Shown here: piece by piece, positions 37,380 through 50,199 of the stretch
Layout of the letters: each line of letters begins with the position of its first letter
Numbering within the stretch: the first letter of the stretch is position 1
Source: Lithospermum erythrorhizon
Taxonomy: Eukaryota > Streptophyta > Magnoliopsida > Boraginales > Boraginaceae
Length of the DNA: 64,000 bases
Direction of reading: 5' to 3'
Assembly: GCA_019722365.1 (NCBI GenBank)
Contig: JADFUC010001079.1
Coordinates: forward strand, 117,559-181,558
Made by a program: the position numbers and the translations under genes
Notes under the pieces: model-generated
What the model was told of the DNA's origin: nothing
Database searches by the model: none
Seen by the model: the letters and a program-made list of their open reading frames with translations, nothing else

Positions 37380-38390
37380 AAATAAAAAACCCGGCGTGAC
37401 AACGGCAATATCTTTATTAAATTTCTTTTTATTATATATGAAAAACGTATAATATATTTTCTATTTTTTATTTTATTTTAAAAAACCGATAAACCGACAC
37501 CAAAAGTAATGCAGTTACTATAACGCGTTGGTGTAGTGTCGGGACCGACACATTACCGACGCCATATGTTAATAGTAATAATAGTAATATATAGATAACA
37601 TTTAAATAAATGGTGAAACAAAATTAATTTTTCTTTGTCTCCGTTAAGTAATAGGGACTATATATATGTAACCCTCATGGATAAAAATGTAGTGTAATTA
37701 CATTTTCCCGATTCAGGATTGTTATACAAGTAATTGATGTAGATGACATTAAATGTAATATTAATGAAATTTTAATAAAGAAAAAGTCGATTTCATATAA
37801 AAAGTTACAAAGAAGGACTTTGCTTCTATCGGGTTAAGGATTATAAACCCTCATTGGCAATAATGTGATCAAATGAAAATTTCTTTTAACCCTGACATTG
37901 TAAATGATGTTATGAGTACAAATAATGTTATAATATAAGTACAAATAGTTTAAGGAACAAGGTGACAACAATTGACTAAGGATTGAGGTTGAGAATTGTG
38001 TTTATGAAAAACCCAACCCGATGCAAAACTGGCGTGTTATTTGAAAATATTGAAGTCCGGCAATCGGCCGATTCTCTTTAAAAAATATTTTTAACTGCAG
38101 GCAAGGCAGAGCGATATCGCTAGGTAAAATGGCACATACCCGGCTTAAAACCGTAATAGTATTTCCAAAAAATAGCAAGCCGTCTGAAACCGATACAATT
38201 TAGATTCTGGGTTAAGAAAAATATATTTAGTTTTATGCTGCTTACCGCTGCGAAGTCGAGGAACATCAAACAAAACATAATAAACAACACCAGAAGCATA
38301 CAAATAATAACACTAAACACAACAAACACCACACAATTAATATTCCATAAAAAACATTTAACATATCCATTGTTATAGATCAAAACACAA
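37380..38390. other. CACTA inter-ORF DNA with subterminal-type motifs
   Basis: Motifs of the ACCGACAC kind recur at 37485-37560 (AAACCGACACC, GTCGGGACCGACAC, TTACCGACGCC), with weaker ones at 38050-38200. No gene is visible. Their presence between the two CACTA ORFs could mean that a second CACTA end once lay here. Confidence 0.5.
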
Positions 38391-38399
38391 TCCAAAGTG

Positions 38400-40165
38400 C
38401 TAATCTAATCTAGGCTCTCTAGGGAAGGGGATCTGAGGATTGGGGCGGTTGTGGGATCTTGTGTTGGCTTGAATTGATGCATACGTGCCCGACAAACCCG
38501 GTGTGATAGGTACACTTTGCCTACATGGGGAAAATTTGGCTAAAGAATGCATTATTGCCGCCCTTTAGCGCCAACGCGAAATTCATCATGAGCTCCGTCC
38601 AAAGATACCGCCAATGCGGACTTCGTAGTCCCGACCTCTGCTTTCATTTGTGATTCGCCCACTTGACCACGCTTTAACCGGCAATGACTCCTTTGTTCTA
38701 GCCTCATATGCCGCACTTGCTCTTGGTACTTTCGATCGTAGCAGGCGTTGCTCGAGGGGATGGACATTTCTCCATCAATGGCTCGGTGAGCTAGTACCCC
38801 CATAGAAACAGCTGCCGGGCACGCGCCGCGGAGTCGTCTGCGTCAGCATGCTGTCCCGTGTCATCATAAGGGTCTTGCGCGTATTGTTCATAAAAGAAGT
38901 GTACTGCTCTTGAAATATGCAAACAACGAAGGTTAGTAAAAAAAATAAAGAAACAAAAAATTAACTTGAACAAACAAGGAAGCTTACAAATGCCGCTGAC
39001 AAGGTTCGGTCATGCATGCTCGCCGCCTTACGTTAAATTATCGCTTGTCAGCTGTACACGGTTGGTTTAGATCAAGAAGTATACCCAAAGGAGACGGGGT
39101 CTTCCCAGTCTTTCGCTCCTAAGGCACAAAAAAACATAACAACCCTAAACAATAATACATACAAATAATTAAAATTAAAAAATTAGGGAATTACCTCCTC
39201 TAACATCCTGTCGTGAATGCCCTTACTTCCAAGAACATGCAGATAACATCTATCATCTGGTCGGCCTGGAGAGCTCAAACGATTCCTACTAGCCTACGTG
39301 GATATAGTCTTCTGCTCCTCACCAGACCAATGGCGGATATACTCCTCCTAGATCTCTTTGCTAGTGCACCACTTTGGCTTTGGCTTTGACAATTCCAGCA
39401 ACGTCAGCGACATTGTTCCAAATCATAGCAGCCCTAAACAATATGAAAAATGAGAAGTTAGTAAAAAATTACCAATTGAAACATTACTAAATTAAAAAAT
39501 ATATATATAATCGCAGACTTACCAAAAACGAGTCCCAAAGCTCATCCTTCACATTGTCAAGGATAATTTTATAGTAAGTCCAAAATCCAACAAGGTTTTT
39601 CTTGATTTGTCCCCGAAAAAACCGGGAGACTCCAATACCGACCAACCTAACACAAACATAAAAAAATTTGTTAGAAACAAATTATACGAATTATATTAGT
39701 ACAATAAAGTTAATTCATTATAAACAACTTACTTGCCATAGTAGACTGAAGCCTACAACTTCATCATACCGGGACGGGGAAGGGAGATGGGTCGGTCATC
39801 TGCCCATACTCCAACATCATTGGTGTACAACTGGGGGGGGACGTATCCGAATCTACAGTATCATCCCCATCAGAATCAGAGGAGTCGCTCGACTCGATAC
39901 TCAATGATCGTCGACGAGTCCCAGTGGACTCACTAGTGGACACACTACTAGTGTGTGTCGATCCTCGTGGTACGGTATCAGTGGACTCACGAACACCTAA
40001 AGGCATTGATGCTGACTCCTAAACCGACAACGAACCGCTGGCCGGCACCGATGCAGATGTGCTAAGGTCGTGTATGGTCCGTTGCTACTATGTCGAGGAT
40101 CAGAATAACCCGCTACGCTAAAAAAAAAAATTCGGTCGGTGAAAGGACCCGAGATAAGATAATAA
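38400..40165 (-). pseudogene. CACTA second ORF (TNPA/Transposase_24-like), main part
   Basis: On the minus strand a Ser/Asp-rich stretch (SSDSSDSDGDDTVDSD, 39.9 kb) is followed by LVGIGVSRFFRGQIKKNLVG and WTYYKIILDNVKDELWDSF at 39660-39530. This resembles the conserved core of the En/Spm-associated second protein. Next come RNRLSSPGRPDDRC at about 39280 and a charged segment (KYQEQVRHMRLEQRSH) near 38720. The reading ends near 38400. The exons seem separated by short introns, with donor/acceptor-like steps at 39.7, 39.45 and 39.1 kb. This protein would bind subterminal motifs. Identification rests on pattern and neighbourhood. Confidence 0.65.
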
Positions 40166-40199
40166 TTTCGAAATAACCGATGCATCGGCATCAAGATTA

Positions 40200-42598
40200 T
40201 ATGAGTAGTAGTTTATAAATACTGGAAATTTTACTTTTGGAATCTAAGCCACAGATTTAAGACGAAAGCGAAAATTAACCTAAACCGAACGAGACTCAAG
40301 CTATTCTTAAATATCTTCTCACTTATCCACATCATCTCACAAACAAAAAAAATCTCCTTCTTCCTCCTTCAGTTTGGCCGAACCCCTTGGCAACACAAAC
40401 AAGAAAATTTTCTTCCATTTCTCTCTTCGATCATTGCCAAACTCAAAGATCATTGGTCGAATATCTTCCTCATCACCTTCTTTGAATTAATGTAAGAAAG
40501 TCTGTTCTTTTTTGGATATTTCTTGGGTTTTGACATAGTTGAATTTATTTGACTTTTGGTTAAATTGAATTTAATAGTGTTTCTAAGTTTGTTATGGGTA
40601 GTATGATTTAATATGTGTGAGTTAATTCATTTATTAAGATGCTTGCTTGAGGTTTATGGTGATCGCTTGTCTTTTTTCCTAGTTAGTTGACTTTGATGTT
40701 GACTTTTTTTATAAGACTTTTTTAAATGTATAGGGGTTAATTTGAAACCTATTGTAGTTGTTGCAAGTTAGAATTGAAATTTATAATCGATTGTGAGTGC
40801 ATGGTGCCGGTAGTCAAGGACAGGTGTTTCTGAGTAAGAATTGAGATTTTGGAGCAGTAGGTTGTTATTTATGACTCGAAAGGTTAAATAAGACGACTTA
40901 TAAGTTGATTTGAAATGTTAAAGGATAAGGTGGAAATTTAGAGGGGGAATGATCGTCGCTATCCCACGGGTTATTATTTCGTTGTCTTATTCACGTTTTT
41001 GCATCGCTTAGCAATCGCTCCACTTGTAGTTGGTAATGATCTTCTAGAACGCAAGTATAGTAGTAGGTTTTTACTGTACCTCTTTCCGGGTGTTTTTGTT
41101 AGGCTTTGATCGGAAAGGGCTGCCATCAGTGATTGTGATTAAGAGATTAGCGAAGCAATAGAGAAGTAGTACTTATCTCACGGGTGCTACATTACGCATT
41201 TCTTACTTTAAATCGCGTGGAATCATGTCATTGTGGCAGATTATGAGAATAGTATACATGTCATTGTTGTATGACATGTGTGTGATCTATCTGTGCATGA
41301 TATGATTATGTGATCAGATTGGCGTCAAGCATTTGCTCTGAGGCAATAGCTTGAACTTTCAACTTTACGCCTGTGTTCTCAGGGCCTTGTCGGCATTTCG
41401 TGTTCCGTACCTTGCCGGCACTTCAGATTTCGTGGCCTTGCCAAGCATTCCGACATTTTTGATTGTGAGACGCTTAGCCGTGTGCTTTATTATTGTTTGG
41501 GAATAGAGTAGTTAGTCACGGAGGCTGGGTCGAGTTATAATGTGACTTCGAGGCGACTTCGAGTATTAGGATACGACCCTATAGTCAGATGATTGTGGTT
41601 AAAGTAGTCTCCTTCCTGCGTGATACGTGACGCTATTGGCCTTATACTGCATAAGTGCGGTTTGGCCTTATACTACGGCAGAGCAGGCGTTTGGCCTTAT
41701 ACTGCATAAGGTTATTTTATACTGCATAAGAAAGCATTATCTACACTGTACATTGTTGTGTTGGCCTTATACTACGGTATAAGAGCAAAGGTTTATTAGC
41801 GATTGGTCCATTCCCCGTTGTGTAGACGGATCGAGCATATTATGTGCTATTGTAGTCGTAATATGGAGATAATGGTAGATGTGATGGCTCGATGACTAGA
41901 GTTATAGTCAGTTGCTGAAGTCTCCGGGTGGATTTTAACTGCAATCAGGTGCCTGTATCGGTATCAGATTATATCTTGGCATGTTATGCCTGAGACCTTC
42001 TTGGAAATTTTATTATATGGCTTTATTAGGTAGTCCTGGGTATATACATTTTATTCATATTGACTACTATATCTTTTGACTGCCTTGCCAGATATTTAAG
42101 TTTCACCCTCGTTAAGTTTTCACTAAACTCTCGCGGTTACACTTTATTCATATGGGCGGCATTTCATTTGTGTCGACAAAGTGCGCTGAGTCAGAGATTG
42201 TTTGAGAGTTTATATTCGAGTGGCTAAAGATCAGCGGCGGAGTGATCTCACGCCTAGTTTTGTCAGCGTTGTCAACCGTTTCTTGATCGATGTATTTCGG
42301 CTGTGACTTTAGCCTTTGTCGGCAATTATTATTTTGTATTCGATACTTGCATTTACTCTCGGGCTTGTAGCCTTGCCGACATTATCGCTTTTGAGATATG
42401 TTGTATATATATGGAGTCAGTTGGTTAGATACCTCGATGGATCAGAATTTTAAAACTGCTTGTAATTTTAATTGTAAATCAAATTTTGATAAAATGTAGT
42501 TCTTTTTTTAAACTGAAGTCAGCCCATCAATATGGTGACTCTGTGTTCAGGATTATAATGATTCTCACTCAGGGTGACCCACTGGGCGGGTCGCCACA
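40200..42598 (+). mobile_element. Solo LTR of a Tekay-like gypsy, inserted in the CACTA ORF
   Basis: The right end reads GGGCGGGTCGCCACA, the inverse of the TGTAATGACCCGCCC start of the LTR at 22304. Near 40360-40450, CAGTTTGGCCGAA and AAAATTTTCTTCCATTTCTC match the inverse of the leader seen in the LTR at about 57190-57250. No internal region follows, so this is a solo LTR from recombination, or a fragment. The interior has short direct repeats (GGCCTTATACTGCATAAG, three variants at 41638-41730; CCTTGCCGGCA variants near 41390-41450). The left boundary is approximate. Confidence 0.7.
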
Positions 42599-42690
42599 CG
42601 GGCCGGTAGAGGCTCATTGATGCCCGACGCATATTCTTGTCTATTCGGGGCGCATGATTGAGGCACACTTCTTCGATTTACCATCACGAG
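42599..42690 (-). pseudogene. CACTA second ORF, N-terminal piece cut off by a solo LTR
   Basis: Minus-strand reading from an ATG at about 42690 gives MVGTRDGKSKKCAS, then a stop. It faces directly into the LTR end at 42598. It would be the start of the second CACTA ORF, whose remainder resumes below about 40165. No family match is strong enough to be sure. Confidence 0.4.
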
Positions 42691-42714
42691 TACCAACCAT
42701 ACTACTATAAAACA

Positions 42715-43205
42715 TGAAAATCAATTCAATTCAACTTAACTAAATTCAAATTCAATCCACTCAACTAAATTCAAATTTAATTAAATTCAAATTCAACTCA
42801 ACTAAATTAAATTCAATTCAACTAAATTCAATTTCCATACAAATCAATTCAATTTCAACTGAATTCAATTCAATTCAATTTCATTCAACTCACTTTCAAT
42901 TCAATACAATTTCAATGAAATTCAATTCAATTCAATACAATTTAAATTCAACTCAACTAAATTCAAATTCAAGTCAACTAAATTCAATTTACATACAAAT
43001 CACTTCAATTTCAACTCAATTCAATTTCATACAACTCAATTTCAATTCAATTCAATACAATTTCAATTAAATTCAACTCAACTCAATATAATTTCAATTC
43101 AATTCAATTTTATTTCAATGAAATTCAATACAATTTAAATTCAACTCATTTTCAATTCATGCACAATTCAAATCAACTTAATTGGACAAAATTCAATTCA
43201 ATTCA
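42715..43205. repeat. AATTCAATTCAA-type degenerate minisatellite
   Basis: Nearly 500 bp is built from AATTCA, AACTCA and AAATTCA units in irregular order (TCAATTCAATTCAATACAAT, AACTAAATTCAAATTC). It lies between the N-terminal piece of the CACTA second ORF and the MULE. There are no unique spacers. Confidence 0.9.
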
Positions 43206-43627
43206 AATAACAAAAATATAAAAATTAAACCCAAAAAGCGAGAAAATAATCTAAATTATCATGTAATTATAGAATTTCGAAATGGTCCTAGTAATTGGGT
43301 GACCGTTGCGGTTTGGTCCCCGTAAGTGGCACCGTTGCGCAAATGGTCCCTGTAAGTGTGTAGCGAGTGCGCAAATGGTCCCCTATTTTATGATTTCGTT
43401 AAGGACTAACCGTTTGGGGCAAAAATAAGAAGGCGACTTTTGGGAAAAAATGTAATTTAAGACTTCACCTTCAATAAATTTTTTTTGGCGCCAAATGCCT
43501 CTTTTTTCACTAAACAACCCTATTTCCTCCAAATGCACCTATATATACCCCATACAAACTAACTACAACAACATAATTTTCATCCTACTTCTCCCATTTC
43601 CAGTGTTTTTTTTTCCATCTTGAAAAA

Positions 43628-43827
43628 ATGTCCGCAGAAATTGAAAGTTATACAAATCAGAGACATGGACAATGAAGTGGTGAGGTGTGCTCTTGTGGAG
43701 TTGATTTTCAATAACTTCATGGAAGCATATTGGACGTCGATTTGTCAAGTGTCCAAATATGAGATTTGGTTCTGAATGTGAAAATGGGAAGGATCGATTG
43801 TTCCCGTTAGAGAAGACAATCATTTAG
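43628..43827 (+). pseudogene. GRF-type zinc finger relic inside the MULE
   Basis: Translation gives VCSCG (43685-43699), then after a one-base frame slip TSW (43714-43722) and GRRFVKCPNMRFGSECENGK (43732-43791), ending at TAG 43825-43827. This is the GRF finger pattern: CxCG, then TSW, then GRRFxxCPN and a last Cys. An ATG at 43628 (MSAEIESYTNQRHGQ) could be its start but hits a stop before CSCG. GRF fingers bind single-stranded nucleic acid in the proteins where they were studied (for example APE2, NEIL3, TOP3A). In plants many short GRF genes are TE-linked. It lies 1 kb beyond the 3' end of the transposase, in opposite orientation. Broken by at least one stop and one shift. Confidence 0.8.
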
Positions 43828-44869
43828 GTGCACTCAAAGATGTAACAAAATGGAAGTTGAAATCGATAATTCTGAGAAGAAAGAGTGAAGATTCTCATTT
43901 AGATTATTTTCATAGAGTAGTTTAGTTTGTATGATGTCATATTTATGAATTAATATATTTATGTTTTTTTTTTGGTTGTATGATAGCATATGTATGGAGT
44001 TTCAATTTAATATATTTATGTTTCATAGGTAGTATGGCTTCTTTTATTGCATGGTGTTTCTTTTGTTATATACTCGATAAATTTTTATGGAAACATATAT
44101 TAGACTTAGGCTTTAAATACGGTTTTTATGGAAACACCTGCTAGGCGAATGCTTTAATCTTTCTTTAAATAGGTAGTATGGCATATTTATGGAGTTTCAA
44201 AAGCCTTCTTTGCATTTGCCAAATGCTTTCTTTGCTTGAGTACATTGTTATAAAAGCCAGGCAAAACTAGCAAAAACCATCACTAACGAATGCATCAATC
44301 TGGCAGAACCATACTGCCCAAATAATTGTATCAATCATAAAACTATCAAACTTTTAAAGCAAAATTAGCCATGGGCGGAAACATCCTTGAGAACCATCAT
44401 TGGCGAACCATGCGCCCAAATACATTATCGTCGGCGTACCTTAGCTTTAATGCTGGGGCAGAACCATCACTTAATGTATCAAAAACTTAACAAGAAACCA
44501 TCATTGGTTGAACTAAAAAAATGAGCACCAAAAAGAAACAAGTATGGCTTCAATCTTGAGTCAAATCTCTCATAGCCACAGAAACTGCGCCCGTGATCGC
44601 CAGATTCTTTTCATTTTCTTGTTGGAGGCTTGAAAGCAGTCACACTCGGCCCGAAAGTTCCAACCATAGGTGGTGGTGCTCGAATTGCTACACCACACAT
44701 TGGAGATTACCAACTGATTCTGCTTGTTGATTGAACTTTGAGATATGTTATATTAATAGTCATGCATAGATTCTTGATGCCCAAATGGAGTAGGCTGTAC
44801 TTGTGGACCATTATTCCTCTTCTACAAAAAATTAAAGCAAGTTAGAAACAAGAAAAATTTAAATAATGG

Positions 44870-46640
44870 CAGGTAAACAAGTTATGCACTTGCGAGCCAC
44901 CAGCTGTTGTGTCGCCGGCCTTTTTACATATCTCTTTAGATACTTTCGAACCTTAACGTAATTATGTATTGCCATTATCTCGACCTTTATAGGATTGACT
45001 CTCCTTAGCCTCTTTGTCCTTCCAACTTTCTTTTTATTGTGATAGATTGGAGGAATAGGTGCAATTCTTGATGTTGTAATAAAATTTAGGGCTTGACCAT
45101 TGGCATAATAGCATGTGAATACCCTTTCTTGTATATCACCATTCATCCACATAGTCTCCACATTCTCCCCATTAGTCTTATGGTACACAAGCATTAGCAC
45201 ATGGAATCCCATTCAGCGCCATTTTACGCAAGAACAAACGCATTTTCTCCCAAGTCATTGCGCATTGGTTTAGGTAGATCCAAAGTATGCACGAGAAATG
45301 TGTTCTATCACATTTAATAGGAAGACAGCCTGAAGCCTCTTTCACACATTTCAGCAGCTTATCTCTAGGCTTGGGGCATAGTCTACCTTCCCACTTCTCA
45401 GCCTTATCTCTATTAATTTGCATCCTAACCATTATAAGATCTTTCACCATTGACATTAAAGTGAGTATTGGTTTATCCCTGGCATCTAAAATAAATGAAT
45501 TGAATACCTCGCTGTTAATGATCGTCACACTTGACAACGATTGAATTGAAATAAGCCACCTTTCATTTGCCTTTGGATCTTTATCGACCAAACCATTCAT
45601 AAATTGACATCGCTTTTCATTTTTCGTTACTTAACAAAAGTATTGAACTGTTGTTGATGTTGCAGCTGACCATAACACAGTCTTAAAAGTGTGGCCCTTA
45701 AAACCAGCCCTCTTGAAATTTTCATGGAGGTGTCTCACACAAAACCTATGGTCTACTCTTGGAAGAACAGTCTTGAATGCCTCAATTAACCCCTTTTGTT
45801 TATCGCGTGAATGTCCCGCTGCATTTATCACGCCGCCCAATTGTTTGGCTGTCCTGATATCTTCACACAAATGCTTTAAAACCACTCCCAACTCTCTTTG
45901 TTTTCAATCTCAACTAGTCCATAAGCAATGGGAAAGATGTTGTTGTTTGGATCATTCAACATTTTAAGTTGACCTCACTCTCTTTTTGTCTTTAAATGGC
46001 ATCCATCAGCCCCATGATTTTTCTCTGACCACTCTTAAATAGCCTACGCATCTTTGTAAAACAGAGTACCATATCACAGCTTTCCGGCTTCCATGCATTA
46101 TCAATTATTTTCACATAACAAGATGTTCTTGGTTAGTATCCATAATTTCGATTACAAAAATCCCATAATCTCTCAGGTGTTTGCATTGTCCCATAGAATT
46201 GCCTTCATGACCTAACAGCTCACAAATGCTTGCCTACTAACATGCTGACCTAGCTTTAACACCATCTCTTTTCTGAAATCACTTGGCTTATAACTGGTTG
46301 AGTTTCTAAATTTTTTCTCATAGTGCTTTGCAAGCCAAGTTGAGGTTAAAGTCTTGTTATCATACACTGGAATACATGTATGATACAAGTGCCATTTTCT
46401 AATCTGCAGACCTGATTCCCCACTCAACTTCTTTGCATATATAAACCACTTACAACTTTGATCCTTGCAAATCACCCTAACTCTGGACTTTTCATTCCTC
46501 ACATACTTGATGTCCCTTGCATCTTTAATATTGAATGTATCAATAAGGCCTTTAACTCCTACAAGAACTAAACAACATTCCAATCTCAAATTTAGGGTGT
46601 CTGCTATCAATCACTAAATTGAACTTAGGAAAGCTACTAA
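44870..46640 (-). pseudogene. MuDR/MULE transposase relic
   Basis: Order on the minus strand. The MuDR N-terminal DNA-binding domain is at 46560-46250 (DARDIKYVRNEKSRVRVICK, then CKWFIYAKKLSGESGLQI and HTCIPVYDNKTLTSTWLA). The catalytic domain is near 46050-45900 (GADGCHLK, with NNNIFPIAYGLVEIENKESW). It continues at 45890-45660 (INAAGHSRDKQKGLIEAF, VDHRFCVRHLHENFKRAGFK). The C-terminal region is at 45530-45200 (EVFNSFILDARDKPILTL, AEKWEGRLCP), with a SWIM-like NGIPCAN ending. The tail resumes in another frame (NGENVETMWMN, TKRLRRVN). Frames are broken in several places. Most of the protein is represented, so decay is recent or partly due to consensus error. It would excise and integrate the element. 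Confidence 0.92.
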
Positions 46641-48092
46641 TTTGTAAATCGGCGCCTTAGGCTTCCTACTCGTTATCACTCTTGATTACATCATCACACC
46701 ACAATCTAAGTCTATGTCCCATTCGCAGCATTTAGTTGATCATGAGCATTCTTGGAGAAAAATTGAGTATGAGTAGTTATCAGTGCCATCATTTTCGAAA
46801 CCATGATCGACATTAAGATCAAATGAAGTGTCGTAAATAAATCCATATCGTACTCCTCGACTAGCAAACCCTACGATTCATCATATGATCTAAATTCACT
46901 ATAAAATGGACCATTTCTTAATGTCCAGGCTCATCTCTCTATGCGCCGCTTGCAAAAGCCGATCGCGTGAATTCATATTATCCTTGGCGTAAATGCCCGA
47001 CACCTACATAAAATCTTGTCTAATTTCCCTACCAGCGACTCTTCCTCTACAGTCATTAGTCTTATAAATTTTCCTTTGATTTTCTTTCTTAAGAAGCTAT
47101 GACAATCTGAAGCCAATCATTATCTTTTTAAGAAATATGCACCCTTATCAAAATCATCTTTATACTTCAAATAAAATCGATTTTATTTTTATCACATAAA
47201 GGCCTACATCGACTCACAAAATCTTTTAGTTTTCTAAGCTTAAACTACTCCCATCCCAGCGTAATCATAACTTGATCTGCGCCCCAGCATGCTCTTACAT
47301 GAGGACTTCTCGATAAAGGCATACCATGATGTATCAGTTGTCATCAAAGCCTTTTCTAAAACATTATCTATGATACATAAAACAAAATATATCGAAATAA
47401 TTTAATATTAGAAATAACATATTAGAGCCTAAATTAATTTGGAAATACGAAACCAAATTATTTGAAATCACGAAACCTAATTTAATTTGGGGAAATAAAT
47501 AAAGAGTAATTCAATTTTAGACAACACAACCCCAAAATAATTTGGGAAAATCGAAAAAAAAAAAAACCCATCGATTTGAATAAACTATGCCAAAAATCCC
47601 ATTCTTCAAGGTTTGAAACTAACCATAAACAGGATTATCACCCACACCTCGATTACGTAGCATAGCCATCGAAACAAAAGCTTGGATTTTGGGTTCAAAC
47701 AAAAGCTTAGATTTTACAGAGAGTTTGAGAGAAGAGTTTGAGAGAAGGGTTTGCACAGATTTTTTTTAGATGAGTGTTAAATGATTTTGACTTCTATCCT
47801 TATATGACCATTTGGGTTACAAAATGAATAACTTTTCATTTTGGGGTCATTATAAAACTAATTTCATTATATGACTCTTTTACAAATTGATTTTGGGGTC
47901 ATTAAATACGCATGAGTTACATTTTGCCCCAAATCGTTAGTCATAACGGAATCGTTAAAATAGGGACCATTTCTTTCCCGCTACACACTTACAGGGGACT
48001 ATTTGCGCAGTGAAACAACACAGGGGACAGGCTTAAATACTTGATGCTTCAATTCTTGGGACCATTTGGCAATTCCTGCAGCAATTATAGAA

Positions 48093-48833
48093 ACACATAA
48101 TTAAAATCCAAAAAACAAACACTAAAAAATAAAATCAACAATTAAAAATATAATTTCTGAAAAGCAGAAAAACATACTGAGTTATAATTATAATTGAAAT
48201 ATTTGAATTGGGAATCTACAAATTATTCTTCACCAAATTAAAGCGAAATACAAAAAAGTAGCGAAAAAGAAAACTAATTTTAAAATAAGTGGAAGATGTG
48301 GGTAAGAGTTCCCGGAGGCGTTACTAATTTTGGAGGTGTTATTCACGTTTGGGCGTAGAGGAAGCGGTTTGGGGTTGCGGGAGGGGTTTAGATTTTGAAG
48401 GGGGGTGTTTGTTGGGGTAAAGTGTAATGGAAGGCTGGTCTCTTTTTTGGTAGCTTCTACAAATACTTTTTGCGTCGCTCTTGTGTCGGTTAGGTTATAA
48501 ATATATTATTTTATTTTAATATTAAATAGATGCGGCCAACTCGACCAGCCTTGATTACAAAATAATAATATATATGTTATTTTGTTTTTATATAATTCAC
48601 TAATTAAAAATAATTTAATAATATATATATATATACAAAATCGACGTATGCCCGACACAATTAGTTTATTAAATATTAAGCAATTAATTTTACAAATTGC
48701 TTGTTAAAATATATAAAATACCGACACACAATTACCTCTCTAATTAAATGTTTGCCTCGGTTTAGCGTCAGGTGGTATCTAGATACTTTGACCAACATTT
48801 AACCGACACCTACCCGATGCCTTTTGTTCGATC
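48093..48833. other. CACTA right arm between MULE and Copia-3
   Basis: The stretch holds no gene. It includes a G-rich leader-like patch (48300-48430) and subterminal-type motifs: TTGTGTCGGTTAGG (about 48480), GCCCGACAC (about 48650), ACCGACACAC (about 48720) and TTAACCGACACCTACCCG (about 48800). It continues the CACTA subterminal region that resumes at 53006. Confidence 0.6.
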
Positions 48834-50199
48834 TATAAGAAATAATAAACTAAAAGTGATAACAATAGACAATAAATGAAAACATAAATGATAAACTTGA
48901 ACACAAAAACTAGCCGGTTTAATTTGCGTCGTGGTATATAAAGAAACCCAGCGCCTTGAAGATTTATCAACATGACCTCGGTGGTAAATGCATTACTTGT
49001 CTAAAAGCTCCCAAAGAGTTAGCAACTGACCCTTGTAATAGCGTCCGTATGACTTTGGAACTTGCACTATTCTTTACCTTGAAAATTATATGAACGATTT
49101 AATATATAGCGACTGATGTTTCGATTGTTGTTTACTTTGTTCGGTCTTGAGAATAAAAAGAAATGCGTCGGTTCTGATTTATAGAGTAAAAACTGTAAGA
49201 AATATTGTTACTTGGCACCGAAAATTTGGGAGAAGGCGGAAGTGGCATAAGATTTCGGTCGAAATTGTTTTTAATTGTTTGACTTACTTGATTAAATGAA
49301 GCGGGTAAAAATAAAGGATACCGAAAAGGCGATTAGCTTTCGCACCGCGGAGGTGTTCTACAAACCAAACCCGAACCGGGACCGGTAAATTCGAGAGGCA
49401 GAGACGGACGGACGACATTTGGGGAATCACAGGTCCAGCTAGCCCGTAATCTTGACTCGATTGATCAAGGAATGGGCGAGGTTGGTTTATAAACCAAACT
49501 AAATAATATACTCCCCCCAATGTGGGATGAGTGCCAAAAGAGATTTGGCTTTCGAGCCTTATCCCCGACAATCCCCCACAAAGGAGAAGAAGGACAAAGA
49601 AGATATAATTTCCTTGTAAAGGAATGTTTAGACACTTAAGCATCAATATCTTTCGATTTGAATTGACACATAGTGAAGTGAGGCAACAACTTACTTTCAA
49701 TAAGTGAATTTCTCTTGAACTTGAAGTGACACATATTGAACTTCAGTTGAGACCCCCTCCCATTACATATCGTACCTTAAGCGTGCAAGTTCGGCTATAC
49801 AATACAAACCCAAGCAGAGGCCATTGGTACACCTCGGTCTAATGATCGCTCTAGGAAGACTTTGCCCCGAGTCTTTCATGAATGGCGACCACACCCGTCA
49901 CGCTCACGTAGATAACTCATACGGTGTGTCACCGATAACATTGTCCTCGAGCTATTATTAAGGACATAAAGTCCATCATCGTCATGATCAAAGTCGATCA
50001 GTATGTCACCACCAAATAGCGGCTATGGAACTTGTCGTTGTGAATGTCCGTCAAATTAAGCTTACGCCCAAATAAGCTGGTATGAGCATCCCGTCGTTTA
50101 TCTAATGATTAGACAAAGACATAGATCCCAAGTGGCTATGGAACATCATGGTGAATGTCCGTGAGTGCACAGCGCCGCAAATAACTAGCTATGAACATC

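Larger units (their letters stand above)
43275..48082 (-). mobile_element. MULE (Mutator-like element) with long TIRs and a 9-10-bp target duplication
   Basis: The left terminus (43275-43440) and the reverse complement of the right terminus (47930-48082) share a chain of blocks: AAATGGTCC, GCGCAAATxGTCCC, CTGTAAGTGTGTAGCG, AAATGGTCCC, CTATTTTA, and CGATTTGGGGCAAAA against CCGTTTGGGGCAAAA. AATTATAGAA flanks both sides at 43265-43274 and 48083-48092, matching the 9-bp (here 9-10) duplication expected of Mutator. It encodes a MuDR-type transposase (minus) and, convergently, a GRF zinc-finger relic (plus). The left end lacks about 8 bases present at the right end. Inserted in the CACTA between its second ORF and its right terminus. 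Confidence 0.9.

Noticed and set aside
38120..38395. 91-codon hydrophobic frame resembling a membrane protein
   Set aside because: It comes from AT-rich DNA past the end of the CACTA second ORF; the hydrophobicity follows from T-rich codons.
45287..45967. Plus-strand open frames of 85-92 codons
   Set aside because: They are antisense shadows of the MULE transposase.
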